Assembly: GCA_010024525.1 (NCBI GenBank)
Contig: RGGS01000010.1
Location: forward strand, 1-14,034
Source of the DNA: Verrucomicrobiota bacterium
Lineage (GTDB): Bacteria > Verrucomicrobiota > Verrucomicrobiia > Methylacidiphilales > Verrucolacustridaceae
Direction: 5' to 3'
Length of the DNA: 14,034 nucleotides
The notes under the pieces were generated by a model. It did no database searches. It saw only the letters and a list, made by a program, of their open reading frames with translations, and was not told where the DNA came from. Made by a program: the position numbers and the translations under genes. The first letter of the stretch is position 1. The number at the start of each line of letters is the position of its first letter. Below, in pieces: positions 1 through 7,214 of the stretch.

Positions 1-458
1 ACCTGCTGGTGGAGGACTTCGAGGGATTCGTGAACTACGGGGCAAATATCGCCACCGTTTCATTTGGCCAGGGTCCATTGACCACCGGGACCCCGGCGGT
101 TAACCAGGTTGACCCGGTAAGTGTGCCGATCGGTCAGGCACCCTATCTCGTTCCCATTTTCTCCAAGCGTTCCCTGCAGACACGTATTCGTTTGCTGGAC
201 GGAGAAACGGTTGGGATGGGCGGATTAATTGCCGATTCGATTCAGAAAGTGGAGGATAAGGTTCCCGGTCTAGGAGACGTCCCTTTGGTCGGGCGATTGT
301 TCCGCAGTGAGGTATCACAAAAAATCAAAAGCAATTTGGTTATTTTTTGCACACTTCGAATCATCAAGCCCGACGGCACCCTCGCGTTTCCTGATGACGA
401 AACCAACCCCGAGTATGGGCAAGACCAATCGGCCGAGATGATGAGCGCCATTCCCTAG
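1..458 (+). CDS. Secretin family protein, C-terminal part (5' end outside window)
   Basis: This is the last 151 codons of an outer-membrane secretin, the ring-forming pore used by type II secretion and type IV pilus systems. The open frame begins at base 3 and is open to the left edge, so the apparent GTG at base 9 is internal. The visible part is the end of the secretin beta domain. It has VEDFEGFVNYG, a PIFSKRSLQTRIRLLDGETVGMGGLI segment that matches the family signature, and DKVPGLGDVPLVGRLF followed by the last strand SNLVIFCTLRII. The same landmarks, in the same order, occur in the next gene (DFEGFINYG, GGLL, KVPIIGDIPLLGRAF, NTLIFVTPRIL), so the two are tandem paralogs. The stop codon is 4 bp before the next ATG, which implies one operon. 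Family assignment is confident; the transport system it belongs to cannot be told from this fragment. Confidence 0.88.
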   Translation, partial: LLVEDFEGFVNYGANIATVSFGQGPLTTGTPAVNQVDPVSVPIGQAPYLVPIFSKRSLQTRIRLLDGETVGMGGLIADSIQKVEDKVPGLGDVPLVGRLFRSEVSQKIKSNLVIFCTLRIIKPDGTLAFPDDETNPEYGQDQSAEMMSAIP

Positions 459-462
459 AGCC

Positions 463-2901
463 ATGAATAGATATAGAAGAATTATTTTGTGTCCAATCCT
501 CTTGGTTTGCCTTCTGTTCCCGACTGGATGGGGGCTTGCCTCCTCCGACGATGTCCTGAATCAGGAGCTGAACCGCCGTCAAACCTTGGCCAAGCCGCTG
601 GAGGATGCTTTAAGCAGTAGCATTGCACTGGCTCAACAAGGCAACCTTCTGGAGGCCTATAACAATCTTGAGAAAGCATATTCTACGGCTTCGGAGAGCC
701 TTCAACAGTCCGCCCTCGGGGCAACCATCCGAAGAAAGCTTTCAGAGTACGCGGCGCAACTGGCCGAATCAGCCAGCAAGAAAAATCACTGGCCCGAAGC
801 CAGAAAAAGAGCCCTTGCATCCTTGTCGTATGATCCGGGCAGTGCTCTCGGTAAGGAAATTCTCACCCAGAGCGATCAAGTCATGAGGAGGGGAGCCGCC
901 GGAAGCGCGGATATAAACCCAGCCCTGACGACCAAGTTTTTTGATCGACTGAACGATGTGAATCAGGGATTGGAGGAGGCCAAGGCACTTCGCGAAACGG
1001 GGCAACTGGATGCGGCGGAGAAGAAATATGAATTTGTGCTGATGGCGGATCCGTTCAATCAGGTGGCCACGGAAGGCATTCGAAAAATCTATCAGGAACG
1101 TGCTTTGGTTGCCGAGAAATCTAGGGATCTCTCCAACTTGGAGAGAAGAAGGGAGGTCCGGGAGGCATGGAACAACATCTACCCGAAAAAGGGTGGCGAT
1201 TCCGGTGGTATCGCAACAATTTCCCCGATGACAGCGTCCCCCACCTTTGCTTTGGAGAGCAAAATGCGAAAAACAATCATTCCTCAGATTGATTTTTCAG
1301 GGGCTGACATGGACACCATCCGGCGCGCCTTGAATACCTTGAGCCGTCAGTATGATCCGGATGGGGAAAAGAAAGGAATCAACTTTGTGGTGAGTGCCGA
1401 TTTAACGGACGCCCAACTGGTGAATCTAAAGCTGAGACAGGTCAGTCTTGAAGACGTGGTTCACTACATTTCTCAAATCGCTGGCGTTAAGGCGAGGGTC
1501 AATTCCGAGATTGGGGTGGTCTTCGCGCCCTTGGTCGAGAAGCGGCCCGATCTGATCCCACGCACGTATACTGTCAGTCCATCTTTCTTCAAGGAATCGG
1601 CCTCAGATGGGGCTGAGACTACCTCCACCGGACCCAGGGGTGGGGCAGGAAACTCGGCTGCTTCCGGAGATAATACGGCAAACAAGAGTGCCCAAAAGCG
1701 GTTGGAAGAACTCGGGGTTAAGTTTCCGGACGGGGCGTATGCCATCTACAATCGAAACACCAGTCAACTGAAGGTTGCCAACAACGCGGAAATGCTGGAT
1801 TTGATCGGTCAGTTAATCAGCGCAGCGGAGGAACAAACGCTTCTGATTCAGATCGGTTGCAGGTTGGTGGAGATTAATCAGGCGGATTTGGATAGCTTGA
1901 CCGTGAACTCCACTTTGGGAGGTTCGGGAGCCAATCTTCTTTCGGCGATTCCTGTCGGTCTTTCCACCAATTCGAGTGGCTCGACCCCAGCGGGCTCCAC
2001 TCAAAAGGGAGTCACAGCACAGATGAATCAGATTCAAGGAGTAGGCCTATTGCCCAACAACACTTTATCCTCCTTTCTCCAAAGCGGCATCCTGGCAGGA
2101 ACCAATCAGGCAAGCTCTTACGCCCTGAATACCCTGGATTTGGGTGGAACCATATTCAACGGAATGCAGTTCCGAACCTTTATTGCGGCCATCTCGCAGA
2201 AAAATAGCGCCAATGTTTTGGCGAATCCGTCGATCACCCTAAAAAGGGGGCAGAAAGGGGTGATTGAAGTTTCTCAGGAGTTCAAATACGTCAAAGAATA
2301 TAATGACCCACAGTCCTCGATCCGGACGTTCACTCCGGTAGGGGCGGTAGCTGGAGGGACATCCATCACAACAGCGGTTCCTGGTCCGGAAACCGTGATT
2401 AGCTCGTTCCCCTCCCAAATCAGTGATGCAGTGCCGATCGGCGTGAAGATGGATGTAAAGCCTGATGTGACGGGTGACAACACCCGTGTCCTCCTGGAAA
2501 TCGTTCCCAGCTTTGTGGATTTTGAGGGCTTCATCAATTATGGGACCATCATCAATTCCGCTTACGCCGCAAGTTATTACAACGTCACAACGACTATTCT
2601 GACCAACAATATTCAGCAACCCGTTTTTATCCGCCGCGATGTGAAACTTGATCCCGTCGAAGTGAATGACGGTTATACTCTGATGTTGGGTGGATTGCTA
2701 AGGGAGGATATTCAAAAAATTGATGAAAAAGTGCCGATCATCGGTGATATCCCGCTTTTGGGGCGGGCTTTTCAGGGCAAGACCGAGCAGGCGCTGAAGA
2801 AGAATACGCTTATCTTTGTCACACCCAGAATTCTCACGGTGGACGGGCAACCTTTGAATCCTACAGCTGGTGCTCCAACCACTGCCGCCTCCGGGCCTTA
2901 G
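463..2901 (+). CDS. TPR-containing secretin (GspD/PilQ superfamily), 812 aa
   Basis: This is a complete outer-membrane secretin. Residues 1-27 form a signal peptide (Arg-rich start, hydrophobic IILCPILLVCLLF, cleavage near LASS). Residues about 30-240 are helical with TPR-like repeats, for example around 160-212 (ALRETGQLDAAEKKYE, then VLMADPFN). Residues 273-357 resemble the N-domain found before secretin pores (IDFSGADMDTIRRAL to GVVFAPL). A Gly/Ser/Thr/Asn-rich linker covers 380-412, then another N-type domain follows at 425-475. The pore domain runs from about 565 to 790 (VLANPSITLKRGQ, VKMDVKPDV, MLGGLLREDIQ, KVPIIGDIPLLGRAF, NTLIFVTPRIL). Large secretins with N-terminal repeats are typical of Verrucomicrobia, where such proteins serve type IV pilus-like machines; which system this one serves is inference. 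The start lacks a strong Shine-Dalgarno sequence and lies 4 bp after the upstream secretin, suggesting coupled translation. Confidence 0.9.
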   Translation: MNRYRRIILCPILLVCLLFPTGWGLASSDDVLNQELNRRQTLAKPLEDALSSSIALAQQGNLLEAYNNLEKAYSTASESLQQSALGATIRRKLSEYAAQLAESASKKNHWPEARKRALASLSYDPGSALGKEILTQSDQVMRRGAAGSADINPALTTKFFDRLNDVNQGLEEAKALRETGQLDAAEKKYEFVLMADPFNQVATEGIRKIYQERALVAEKSRDLSNLERRREVREAWNNIYPKKGGDSGGIATISPMTASPTFALESKMRKTIIPQIDFSGADMDTIRRALNTLSRQYDPDGEKKGINFVVSADLTDAQLVNLKLRQVSLEDVVHYISQIAGVKARVNSEIGVVFAPLVEKRPDLIPRTYTVSPSFFKESASDGAETTSTGPRGGAGNSAASGDNTANKSAQKRLEELGVKFPDGAYAIYNRNTSQLKVANNAEMLDLIGQLISAAEEQTLLIQIGCRLVEINQADLDSLTVNSTLGGSGANLLSAIPVGLSTNSSGSTPAGSTQKGVTAQMNQIQGVGLLPNNTLSSFLQSGILAGTNQASSYALNTLDLGGTIFNGMQFRTFIAAISQKNSANVLANPSITLKRGQKGVIEVSQEFKYVKEYNDPQSSIRTFTPVGAVAGGTSITTAVPGPETVISSFPSQISDAVPIGVKMDVKPDVTGDNTRVLLEIVPSFVDFEGFINYGTIINSAYAASYYNVTTTILTNNIQQPVFIRRDVKLDPVEVNDGYTLMLGGLLREDIQKIDEKVPIIGDIPLLGRAFQGKTEQALKKNTLIFVTPRILTVDGQPLNPTAGAPTTAASGP

Positions 2902-2917
2902 TAACGGCCCTTTATTT
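2893..2917 (+). terminator. Intrinsic terminator-like hairpin after secretin operon
   Basis: GGGCC at 2893-2897 pairs with GGCCC at 2906-2910 across an 8-nt loop that contains the secretin stop codon, and is followed by TTTATTT. The all-GC 5-bp stem is short but the layout is that of a rho-independent terminator. The opposing minus-strand gene stops at 2912, so the hairpin lies between convergent genes and may act for both, although the minus-strand side has no T tract. Confidence 0.5.
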
Positions 2918-3700
2918 GCGAATTAAGCGGTATTCGAAGTCGTTGGGAATGTCGCGGGTGTTCCCGGCGGACCAGCCAGCCAGATTGGCGATTCCATATC
3001 CCAGCCCGCCGAAAACAAAGTAGAAGGCCGAGCTGGCCAGATCAGCCGTCTCAGATTTGGCGTACCAAACCCGTGGCCCCAACCTGACCGGCCCATGGGA
3101 GGGGATGTCCAGTCCGCCCCGCCGCTCTTGATCGCCGATCGTGATCTTTTCCAGGGACTCATAGCGGACCCAGATCGGCTCCACTGGCGGTGGGGCATAG
3201 CGTGATTTGGGTTGATCCGTTTGGATCGTGGGCGATCTTAATTCACGGCTTCGGGAGTCCTCTGCCATTAAGGGTGAATCGATGGGAAGTTTCATGATCT
3301 GACGGTACGTTCCCGCCGGAAGAACAATTTTCTCTCCCGTATCCTTGGCGATCAGAACGGTGTCTGTGGGTAGATTCAGGTTGGCCATCTCAGGAGTGAT
3401 CGGGTTGTTTTTCTTGTCCTCGGGCAGGAGATATTCTGCCGATCCCACGTTTCTTGCGCTCTCCAAGGTGGAGGCTTTTCGGCTCGATTCGACGGCAAAA
3501 GAGGTTCGCTCCTTTTGCATCATCGGTTGGGCGTGGGCGGGAAGCGGGATGATAAAAGGGGCAGGATTTTCCTGCGCGACAGGACGGGGGGAGATAGAAA
3601 GCCGCGCCGGAACGTTGCTGTAGATGTTGTTTTCTTCCGCCGATCCATCCCATGAGAGGCCCAAGCAAAGGGTCAGGGCAAACGCGCCGGCACGAATCAT
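2912..3700 (-). CDS. Secreted protein of unknown function, coupled to the LPS permease
   Basis: I do not recognise the family of this 262-residue protein. The start at 3700 is chosen because its ATG overlaps the TGA of the upstream permease gene (ATGA at 3697-3700) and begins a clear signal peptide: MIRAGAFALTLCLGLSW with cleavage near GSA/EE. A longer frame opening at 3760 would bury that signal. The mature part is low-complexity and Pro/Ser-rich to about residue 90. It then has a more ordered stretch with LPTDTVLIAKDTGEKIVLP, which reads like short beta strands, a PPPVEPIW segment, and a C-terminal part with a Gly/aromatic hydrophobic run (AFYFVFGGLGYGIANLAGW) ending in DFEYRLIRK. Envelope location is supported by the signal peptide. 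Coupling to the permease suggests a role linked to lipopolysaccharide export, but that is inference. Confidence 0.75.
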   Translation of the reverse strand: MIRAGAFALTLCLGLSWDGSAEENNIYSNVPARLSISPRPVAQENPAPFIIPLPAHAQPMMQKERTSFAVESSRKASTLESARNVGSAEYLLPEDKKNNPITPEMANLNLPTDTVLIAKDTGEKIVLPAGTYRQIMKLPIDSPLMAEDSRSRELRSPTIQTDQPKSRYAPPPVEPIWVRYESLEKITIGDQERRGGLDIPSHGPVRLGPRVWYAKSETADLASSAFYFVFGGLGYGIANLAGWSAGNTRDIPNDFEYRLIRK

Positions 3701-4878
3701 GGGGAGATCAGCCCCACCCGTCGCAACCAGACCCGTGCCGCGGGATGTTGGCGACTCCAACCCTCAAGTTCCCATAGCCATCCAACCTTTTCCGCGAATA
3801 AGTAGAGACCCCCGAGACCGAAAAGGAGGATGGGGCCGGTTCCACCCAAGAAAGCCGGAATCCGATTCCCTTGCCCCAAGGCAACAAAAAGCCTGGTGCA
3901 GACCAGGAACCCGAAGAGGACAAAGACACTGCTAAAGATGGTGGCCGCCACGTTTCTCCGGGCATCTGTCATGCCAAAGGCAATTCCGAAAAGGCAGAGC
4001 AGGGGGCAGGCGAGGGGGTAAGCCAAGCGGTGCCAGTTTTCGGTGGCATAAGGTGCCCGCAAACGTTCGTTCAGGCGCGCCTGATCCGTTGCCAAACGGG
4101 CCACCGCCGACCAGGGAAGTTCATCGGGTGGAAGCAACTTGGCCGCCAAAGTTTCCGGTGGTTCGGAAAGTTCCGGAAGGACCAGTTCATCAAGGGAGGG
4201 GCCAAGGATCTCCGATCCGCCCGCGTAATCCGCCCGTCGAGCCCCATGGAAATGCCAGACGCCCCCCACGTAGGTCGCGGTGTTTGCGAAGACTTTTCCC
4301 AGATCGTTCCCTTCCGGTTCCGTTCTCATCAGGATTTCCACGTCGCGGATTGTTTTATTCCTAAGGTCAATCTCTCCGATGTACCAGATGGAGCCGGTCT
4401 TCTTGTCAGCCGTACGGCTGGAGCGATAGACGATCTGGCGGAAAACAGCCTCTTCGGTCGGTTCTTTTTTAATTTCCCGTTTGGTTTTTTCCCGTCCGGC
4501 CTGGGCGGTAGGAGAGAGGGAATAGGAAAGAAAATACAGAATCAGGGCCAGGAGACTGCTGCAGATCAGGAAGGGGCGGGCCAAGGTGACCGGGCTCATC
4601 CCGGCGGCCAACAAGGCCACAGACTCCCGGTGCCTGGAAAAATAAGCCAAGACATACAGGGTGGCGAAAAGAACCGCCACCGGAAGAATCGATTGGGCCA
4701 AGCTGGGTAACTGTACCAGAAAATATTTGGCTAGCAGGGAAAGAGGGGGGCTCTTTTCCATGAGTCGGCCGACTTTGTCAAAAACATCAAACATCAGCCA
4801 GAGAGCAAACAAGGCGGCGATGATGAAAAACGTGGGAAGCACGACCGACCGCCAAAGATATTTTTCGACGATTTTCAT
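3697..4878 (-). CDS. LptF/LptG family lipopolysaccharide export permease (YjgP/YjgQ)
   Basis: This is the inner-membrane permease subunit that, with the LptB ATPase, extracts lipopolysaccharide and passes it to the periplasmic bridge. From the ATG at 4878 it has 393 residues, the usual size. Three N-terminal membrane helices lie near residues 12-33, 55-80 and 101-122, then a periplasmic beta-rich domain from about 125 to 280, then three helices near 284-304, 311-333 and 345-362. The N terminus (MKIVEKYLWRSVVLPTFF) and SRHRESVALLAAGMSP, the cytoplasmic coupling segment, are characteristic. A frame extension to a GTG at 4935 is rejected because it would run into the divergent gmhA. I cannot decide between LptF and LptG; the second subunit is not in the window. 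The stop overlaps the start of the downstream secreted protein by 4 nt. No strong ribosome site precedes the ATG. Confidence 0.88.
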   Translation of the reverse strand: MKIVEKYLWRSVVLPTFFIIAALFALWLMFDVFDKVGRLMEKSPPLSLLAKYFLVQLPSLAQSILPVAVLFATLYVLAYFSRHRESVALLAAGMSPVTLARPFLICSSLLALILYFLSYSLSPTAQAGREKTKREIKKEPTEEAVFRQIVYRSSRTADKKTGSIWYIGEIDLRNKTIRDVEILMRTEPEGNDLGKVFANTATYVGGVWHFHGARRADYAGGSEILGPSLDELVLPELSEPPETLAAKLLPPDELPWSAVARLATDQARLNERLRAPYATENWHRLAYPLACPLLCLFGIAFGMTDARRNVAATIFSSVFVLFGFLVCTRLFVALGQGNRIPAFLGGTGPILLFGLGGLYLFAEKVGWLWELEGWSRQHPAARVWLRRVGLISP

Positions 4879-4907
4879 CCGGTGTGCACAATTAAGAAGT
4901 CTGGCCC

Positions 4908-5474
4908 ATGAATCTCTCCCATGATCTTTCCGCACTGGAGGAAACCGTCAAGCGGTGTCGTGAACTTTTGCCCAACGTGGAAAAGGCGGGTCGCGATCTG
5001 GCGGAGCGTCTGCGAAAAGGGGGAAAAGTCCTGACCTGTGGCAACGGAGGGAGCGCGGCCGATGCCATGCATATCGCCGAAGAGATGACCGGGCGCTATC
5101 GGGAAAATCGGCAGGCTCTTCCCGCCCTCTGCCTTTCATCCGACGGATCTGCCCTAACCTGTATTGCCAACGACTGGTCCTATGAGGACGTCTTTTCCAG
5201 GCAGGTTGAGGCTTTCGGGAAACCGGAAGATGTTTTGATTGTCTTCAGCACGAGTGGGAAATCCGCGAACATCCTCAAGGCTTTGGAATTTGCTAAAAGC
5301 CGTAAAATGCTGAGGATAGGAGCTTTAGGGAAGGGGGGTGGTCCGGCGGCATCCCTTTGCGACCATGCGATCGTGGTGCCAAGCGAGGATACTTCCCGCA
5401 TTCAGGAGATTCACGGTTGGCTGATCCATGCCTGGTTGGAATGCGTGGAGGCCCTGGCTGTCGGAAAGTCCTAG
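4908..5474 (+). CDS. gmhA: Phosphoheptose isomerase (sedoheptulose 7-phosphate isomerase)
   Basis: This 188-residue SIS-domain protein converts sedoheptulose 7-phosphate to D-glycero-D-manno-heptose 7-phosphate, the first step of ADP-heptose synthesis for the lipopolysaccharide core. Diagnostic segments are CGNGGSAADAMHIAEEMTGRY (phosphate and metal site, residues 44-64), FSTSGKSANIL (SIS phosphate loop) and TSRIQEIHGWLIH near the end. Probable zinc ligands His55, Glu59, Gln166 and His174 keep the spacing of the known His/Glu and Gln/His pairs in characterised GmhA proteins. It is divergent from the LPS-export permease, with 29 bp between the two start codons, so heptose supply and LPS export are next to each other. 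A family member with another sugar substrate (DiaA-like) is less likely because the catalytic and metal residues are present. Confidence 0.92.
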   Translation: MNLSHDLSALEETVKRCRELLPNVEKAGRDLAERLRKGGKVLTCGNGGSAADAMHIAEEMTGRYRENRQALPALCLSSDGSALTCIANDWSYEDVFSRQVEAFGKPEDVLIVFSTSGKSANILKALEFAKSRKMLRIGALGKGGGPAASLCDHAIVVPSEDTSRIQEIHGWLIHAWLECVEALAVGKS

Positions 5475-5511
5475 GCCTACGGACTTTATCCTTGGAAGAC
5501 CGGATTTTTTT
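5465..5511 (+). terminator. Two-hairpin terminator region at the end of gmhA
   Basis: AAAGTCC at 5465-5471 pairs perfectly with GGACTTT at 5481-5487 around a loop that starts with the gmhA stop codon and contains the palindrome TAGGCCTA. Directly after it, ATCC at 5488-5491 pairs with GGAT at 5502-5505, with an inner GG/CC pair, and is followed by a run of seven T (5505-5511). The second hairpin plus T run looks like a weak rho-independent terminator. Confidence 0.5.
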
Positions 5512-5548
5512 GATAGGTTTTCAAATTCGCTGTTCCTCGCTGGAAAGG

Positions 5549-5562
5549 CCTTATCGATAAGG
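5549..5562. promoter_or_regulatory. 14-bp perfect palindrome in rpsP leader
   Basis: CCTTATCGATAAGG is an exact palindrome located 40 bp before the rpsP start codon, in the 128-bp gap between gmhA and rpsP. Its two-fold symmetry would suit a dimeric DNA-binding regulator, or it could form a small RNA stem in the leader. No convincing -35/-10 pair was found in the gap, so its relation to the promoter is unknown. Confidence 0.35.
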
Positions 5563-5589
5563 GCTCTGGAAGAGGGAAGGCGGAAACAC

Positions 5590-5595
5590 AGGAGA
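5590..5595 (+). promoter_or_regulatory. Strong ribosome binding site of rpsP
   Basis: AGGAGA ends 7 nt before the ATG at 5603. It is one of the few canonical Shine-Dalgarno sequences in the window (with those of trmD and rplS) and fixes the rpsP start. Confidence 0.7.
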
Positions 5596-5602
5596 TAACC
5601 TT

Positions 5603-5854
5603 ATGGCGGTGGTGATACGTTTGCGGAAAGAAGGCAAAAAAAATCGGCCTTACTTTCGGGTGGTGGTGACGGACAAGGAAAGTCCGCGCGATGGTCGTTT
5701 TCTCGAACTGGTCGGCACCTACGATCCCATGGGGAAGAACGAAGGGATGAAGCTGAAGCTCGACCGCATCGACCATTGGGTCGGTCGCGGCGCCCGTCCC
5801 AGCGAGACCGTGGCCAGTTTCATCCGTAAAGCCCGCCGCAAGACCAAGGCCTGA
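5603..5854 (+). CDS. rpsP: 30S ribosomal protein S16
   Basis: The 83-residue product is a small-subunit ribosomal protein needed for 30S assembly. The N terminus MAVVIRLRKEGKKNRPYFRVVVTD is the S16 signature, followed by SPRDGRFLELVGTYDP and a middle segment LKLDRIDHWVGRGARPSETV, ending in a basic tail (RKARRKTKA). The length is normal for the family. It is the first gene of a seven-gene plus-strand cluster (rpsP-khpA-trmD-rplS-rnhB-yraN-comM) and has the clearest ribosome site near the operon start. The next gene begins 25 nt after its stop. Confidence 0.97.
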   Translation: MAVVIRLRKEGKKNRPYFRVVVTDKESPRDGRFLELVGTYDPMGKNEGMKLKLDRIDHWVGRGARPSETVASFIRKARRKTKA

Positions 5855-5879
5855 CGGTTCAGGTGAGCTCGGAATCCCC

Positions 5880-6128
5880 ATGCGATACTTTCTTGAGCTC
5901 GTTCTCGGTCGTTTGGTCACGCACCCCGACGAAGTGGACGTCGAGGAGACCGGGGATGACCGGGGTTCCCTCTTTCGCATCCGCGTAAACCCTGAGGATT
6001 TAGGCCGGATCATCGGTCGCAACGGACGCACGATTGAAGCGATCCGCTCCCTTCTCAACGCCGCCAGCCGGGATGGCCGCCGCATCTTTGTCGAAGTCGA
6101 GGACGGGCATCAGGGGGACATGGCGTGA
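5880..6128 (+). CDS. khpA: KH-domain RNA-binding protein KhpA (YlqC family)
   Basis: This 82-residue single KH-domain protein binds RNA; in other bacteria KhpA partners with KhpB and influences sRNA and mRNA function and cell-envelope growth. The type II KH core is plain: FRIRVNPEDLGRIIGRNGRTI, with the GxxG loop at residues 46-49 (GRNG), then the helix AIRSLLNAAS and the strand RRIFVEVED. Its position between rpsP and trmD is the standard one. The TGA stop overlaps the GTG start of trmD (GTGA at 6125-6128). The rimM gene, which often lies at this junction, is absent. Confidence 0.92.
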   Translation: MRYFLELVLGRLVTHPDEVDVEETGDDRGSLFRIRVNPEDLGRIIGRNGRTIEAIRSLLNAASRDGRRIFVEVEDGHQGDMA

Positions 6129-6853
6129 AAATCGATTTGCTGACCCTTTTTCCCGCCATGGCCCAGGGGGTTCTGGGAGAGAGCATTCTCGGCCGCGCCC
6201 AACGGGCCGGATTGGTGGAGATCCGAGTTCATCAACTTCGCGATTATGCCAAGGATAAGCATCACACAGTGGATGACCGGCCTTTTGGCGGCGGTCCCGG
6301 AATGGTGATGAAGGCGGAACCCTTGGTGGACGCCATTGAGCATCTGCGCGGCGAGGGCGAAGACCGGGCTCGGGTTATTTTTCTGACCCCGGAGGGTGCC
6401 AAACTAAATCAAGCCATGGTTCGTCGCCTCGTGCAGGACCACAAAAGGCTGCTCCTAGTCAGCGGTCACTACGAAGGGATCGACGAAAGAGTGCGCCAGG
6501 GATGGATCGATGAGGAAATCTCCGTGGGCGACTACATTTTAAGCAACGGCACATTGCCGGCCCTGACCATGATTGACGCCATCGTGCGGCTGATTCCCGG
6601 GGTGCTGGGAAACCAGGATTCAGCCGGATCGGATTCCTTTGAGGGAGAAGGCCTTTTGGAGGGGCCCCAGTACACCCGTCCCGAGGTCTTTCGGGGAATG
6701 AAAGTGCCGGAAGTGCTGCTTTCGGGCCACCATGCGGAGATCGAAGCATGGAGGAGGGAGCAGGCACTGGTCAGGACGCGGGCCAGACGCGAGGATTTAC
6801 TTGGAGGAAAAAAACAGGCAGAACAGATAGTTTCCAAGGAGGAATCAGCATGA
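6125..6853 (+). CDS. trmD: tRNA (guanine37-N1)-methyltransferase
   Basis: TrmD methylates G37 of tRNAs with a G at position 36, using S-adenosylmethionine, which prevents frameshifting. The 242-residue product shows the SPOUT trefoil-knot motifs: PFGGGPGMVM at 53-62, LLLVSGHYEGIDERV at 109-123, SVGDYILSNG at 133-142 and PALTMIDAIVRLIPGVLG. The catalytic Asp lies in SDSFEGEGLLEGPQYTRP (Asp170). The C-terminal helix domain PEVLLSGHHAEIEAWRREQAL is intact. The start is GTG, preceded by AGGGGG 7 nt upstream and overlapping the khpA stop by 4 nt. The TGA stop in turn overlaps the rplS ATG. Confidence 0.96.
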   Translation: MKIDLLTLFPAMAQGVLGESILGRAQRAGLVEIRVHQLRDYAKDKHHTVDDRPFGGGPGMVMKAEPLVDAIEHLRGEGEDRARVIFLTPEGAKLNQAMVRRLVQDHKRLLLVSGHYEGIDERVRQGWIDEEISVGDYILSNGTLPALTMIDAIVRLIPGVLGNQDSAGSDSFEGEGLLEGPQYTRPEVFRGMKVPEVLLSGHHAEIEAWRREQALVRTRARREDLLGGKKQAEQIVSKEESA

Positions 6854-7206
6854 GCTCAAAGGTCATCGAAGCGATCGAAAAGGAACAATTCAAGGAAGGG
6901 CGCGCCGGCTTTCGGGTCGGGGACAAGGTGAAGGTGTTCACCCGGGTTAAGGAAGGTGACAAGGAGCGAACCCAGCTTTTCACCGGAACCGTTATTGCCC
7001 GTAAAGGGCGCGGCCTCAACGAGCAGTTTACCGTCCGCCGAATCAGCTACGGGGAGGGGGTGGAGAGAATTTTTCCCGTCCACTCGCCCCGCATCGAGAA
7101 GATTGAGGTGGAGACCAAGGGCAACCCCCGGCGCGCCAAGCTGTTCTATCTTCGGGGCCGGTCGGACATGTCGGTCCAGGAAGTCGTCGAAACCAAGCGG
7201 AGCTAA
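6850..7206 (+). CDS. rplS: 50S ribosomal protein L19
   Basis: The 118-residue product is large-subunit protein L19, found at the interface with the 30S subunit. Recognisable segments are FRVGDKVKVFTRVKEGDKERTQLFTGTVIARKGRG, FTVRRISYGEGVERIFPVHSPRIEKIEV and the basic AKLFYLRGRS. The ATG at 6850 forms an ATGA overlap with trmD and has a very good ribosome site, AAGGAGG, 7 nt upstream; an in-frame extension to 6748 would lie within trmD and is rejected. The translational link with trmD is the classic arrangement. Confidence 0.97.
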   Translation: MSSKVIEAIEKEQFKEGRAGFRVGDKVKVFTRVKEGDKERTQLFTGTVIARKGRGLNEQFTVRRISYGEGVERIFPVHSPRIEKIEVETKGNPRRAKLFYLRGRSDMSVQEVVETKRS

Positions 7207-7214
7207 GGATTCCC

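Noticed and set aside
3701..3760. N-terminal extension of the unknown secreted protein
   Set aside because: The ATG at 3700 gives both the ATGA coupling and an N-terminal signal peptide; the extension would bury it.
3871..4710. Long plus-strand open frame of 279 codons opposite the LPS permease
   Set aside because: Its product is Gly/Gln/Arg-rich with no recognisable motif, and the minus strand encodes a clear LptF/G permease with six membrane helices.
4879..4935. N-terminal extension of the LPS permease to a GTG at 4935
   Set aside because: It would overlap the divergent gmhA start, and the added residues precede the normal family N terminus MKIVEKYLW.
5486..6085. Minus-strand open frame of 199 codons across rpsP and khpA
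   Set aside because: It is antisense to two certain genes and has an Arg/Pro/Ser-rich composition typical of a shadow frame.
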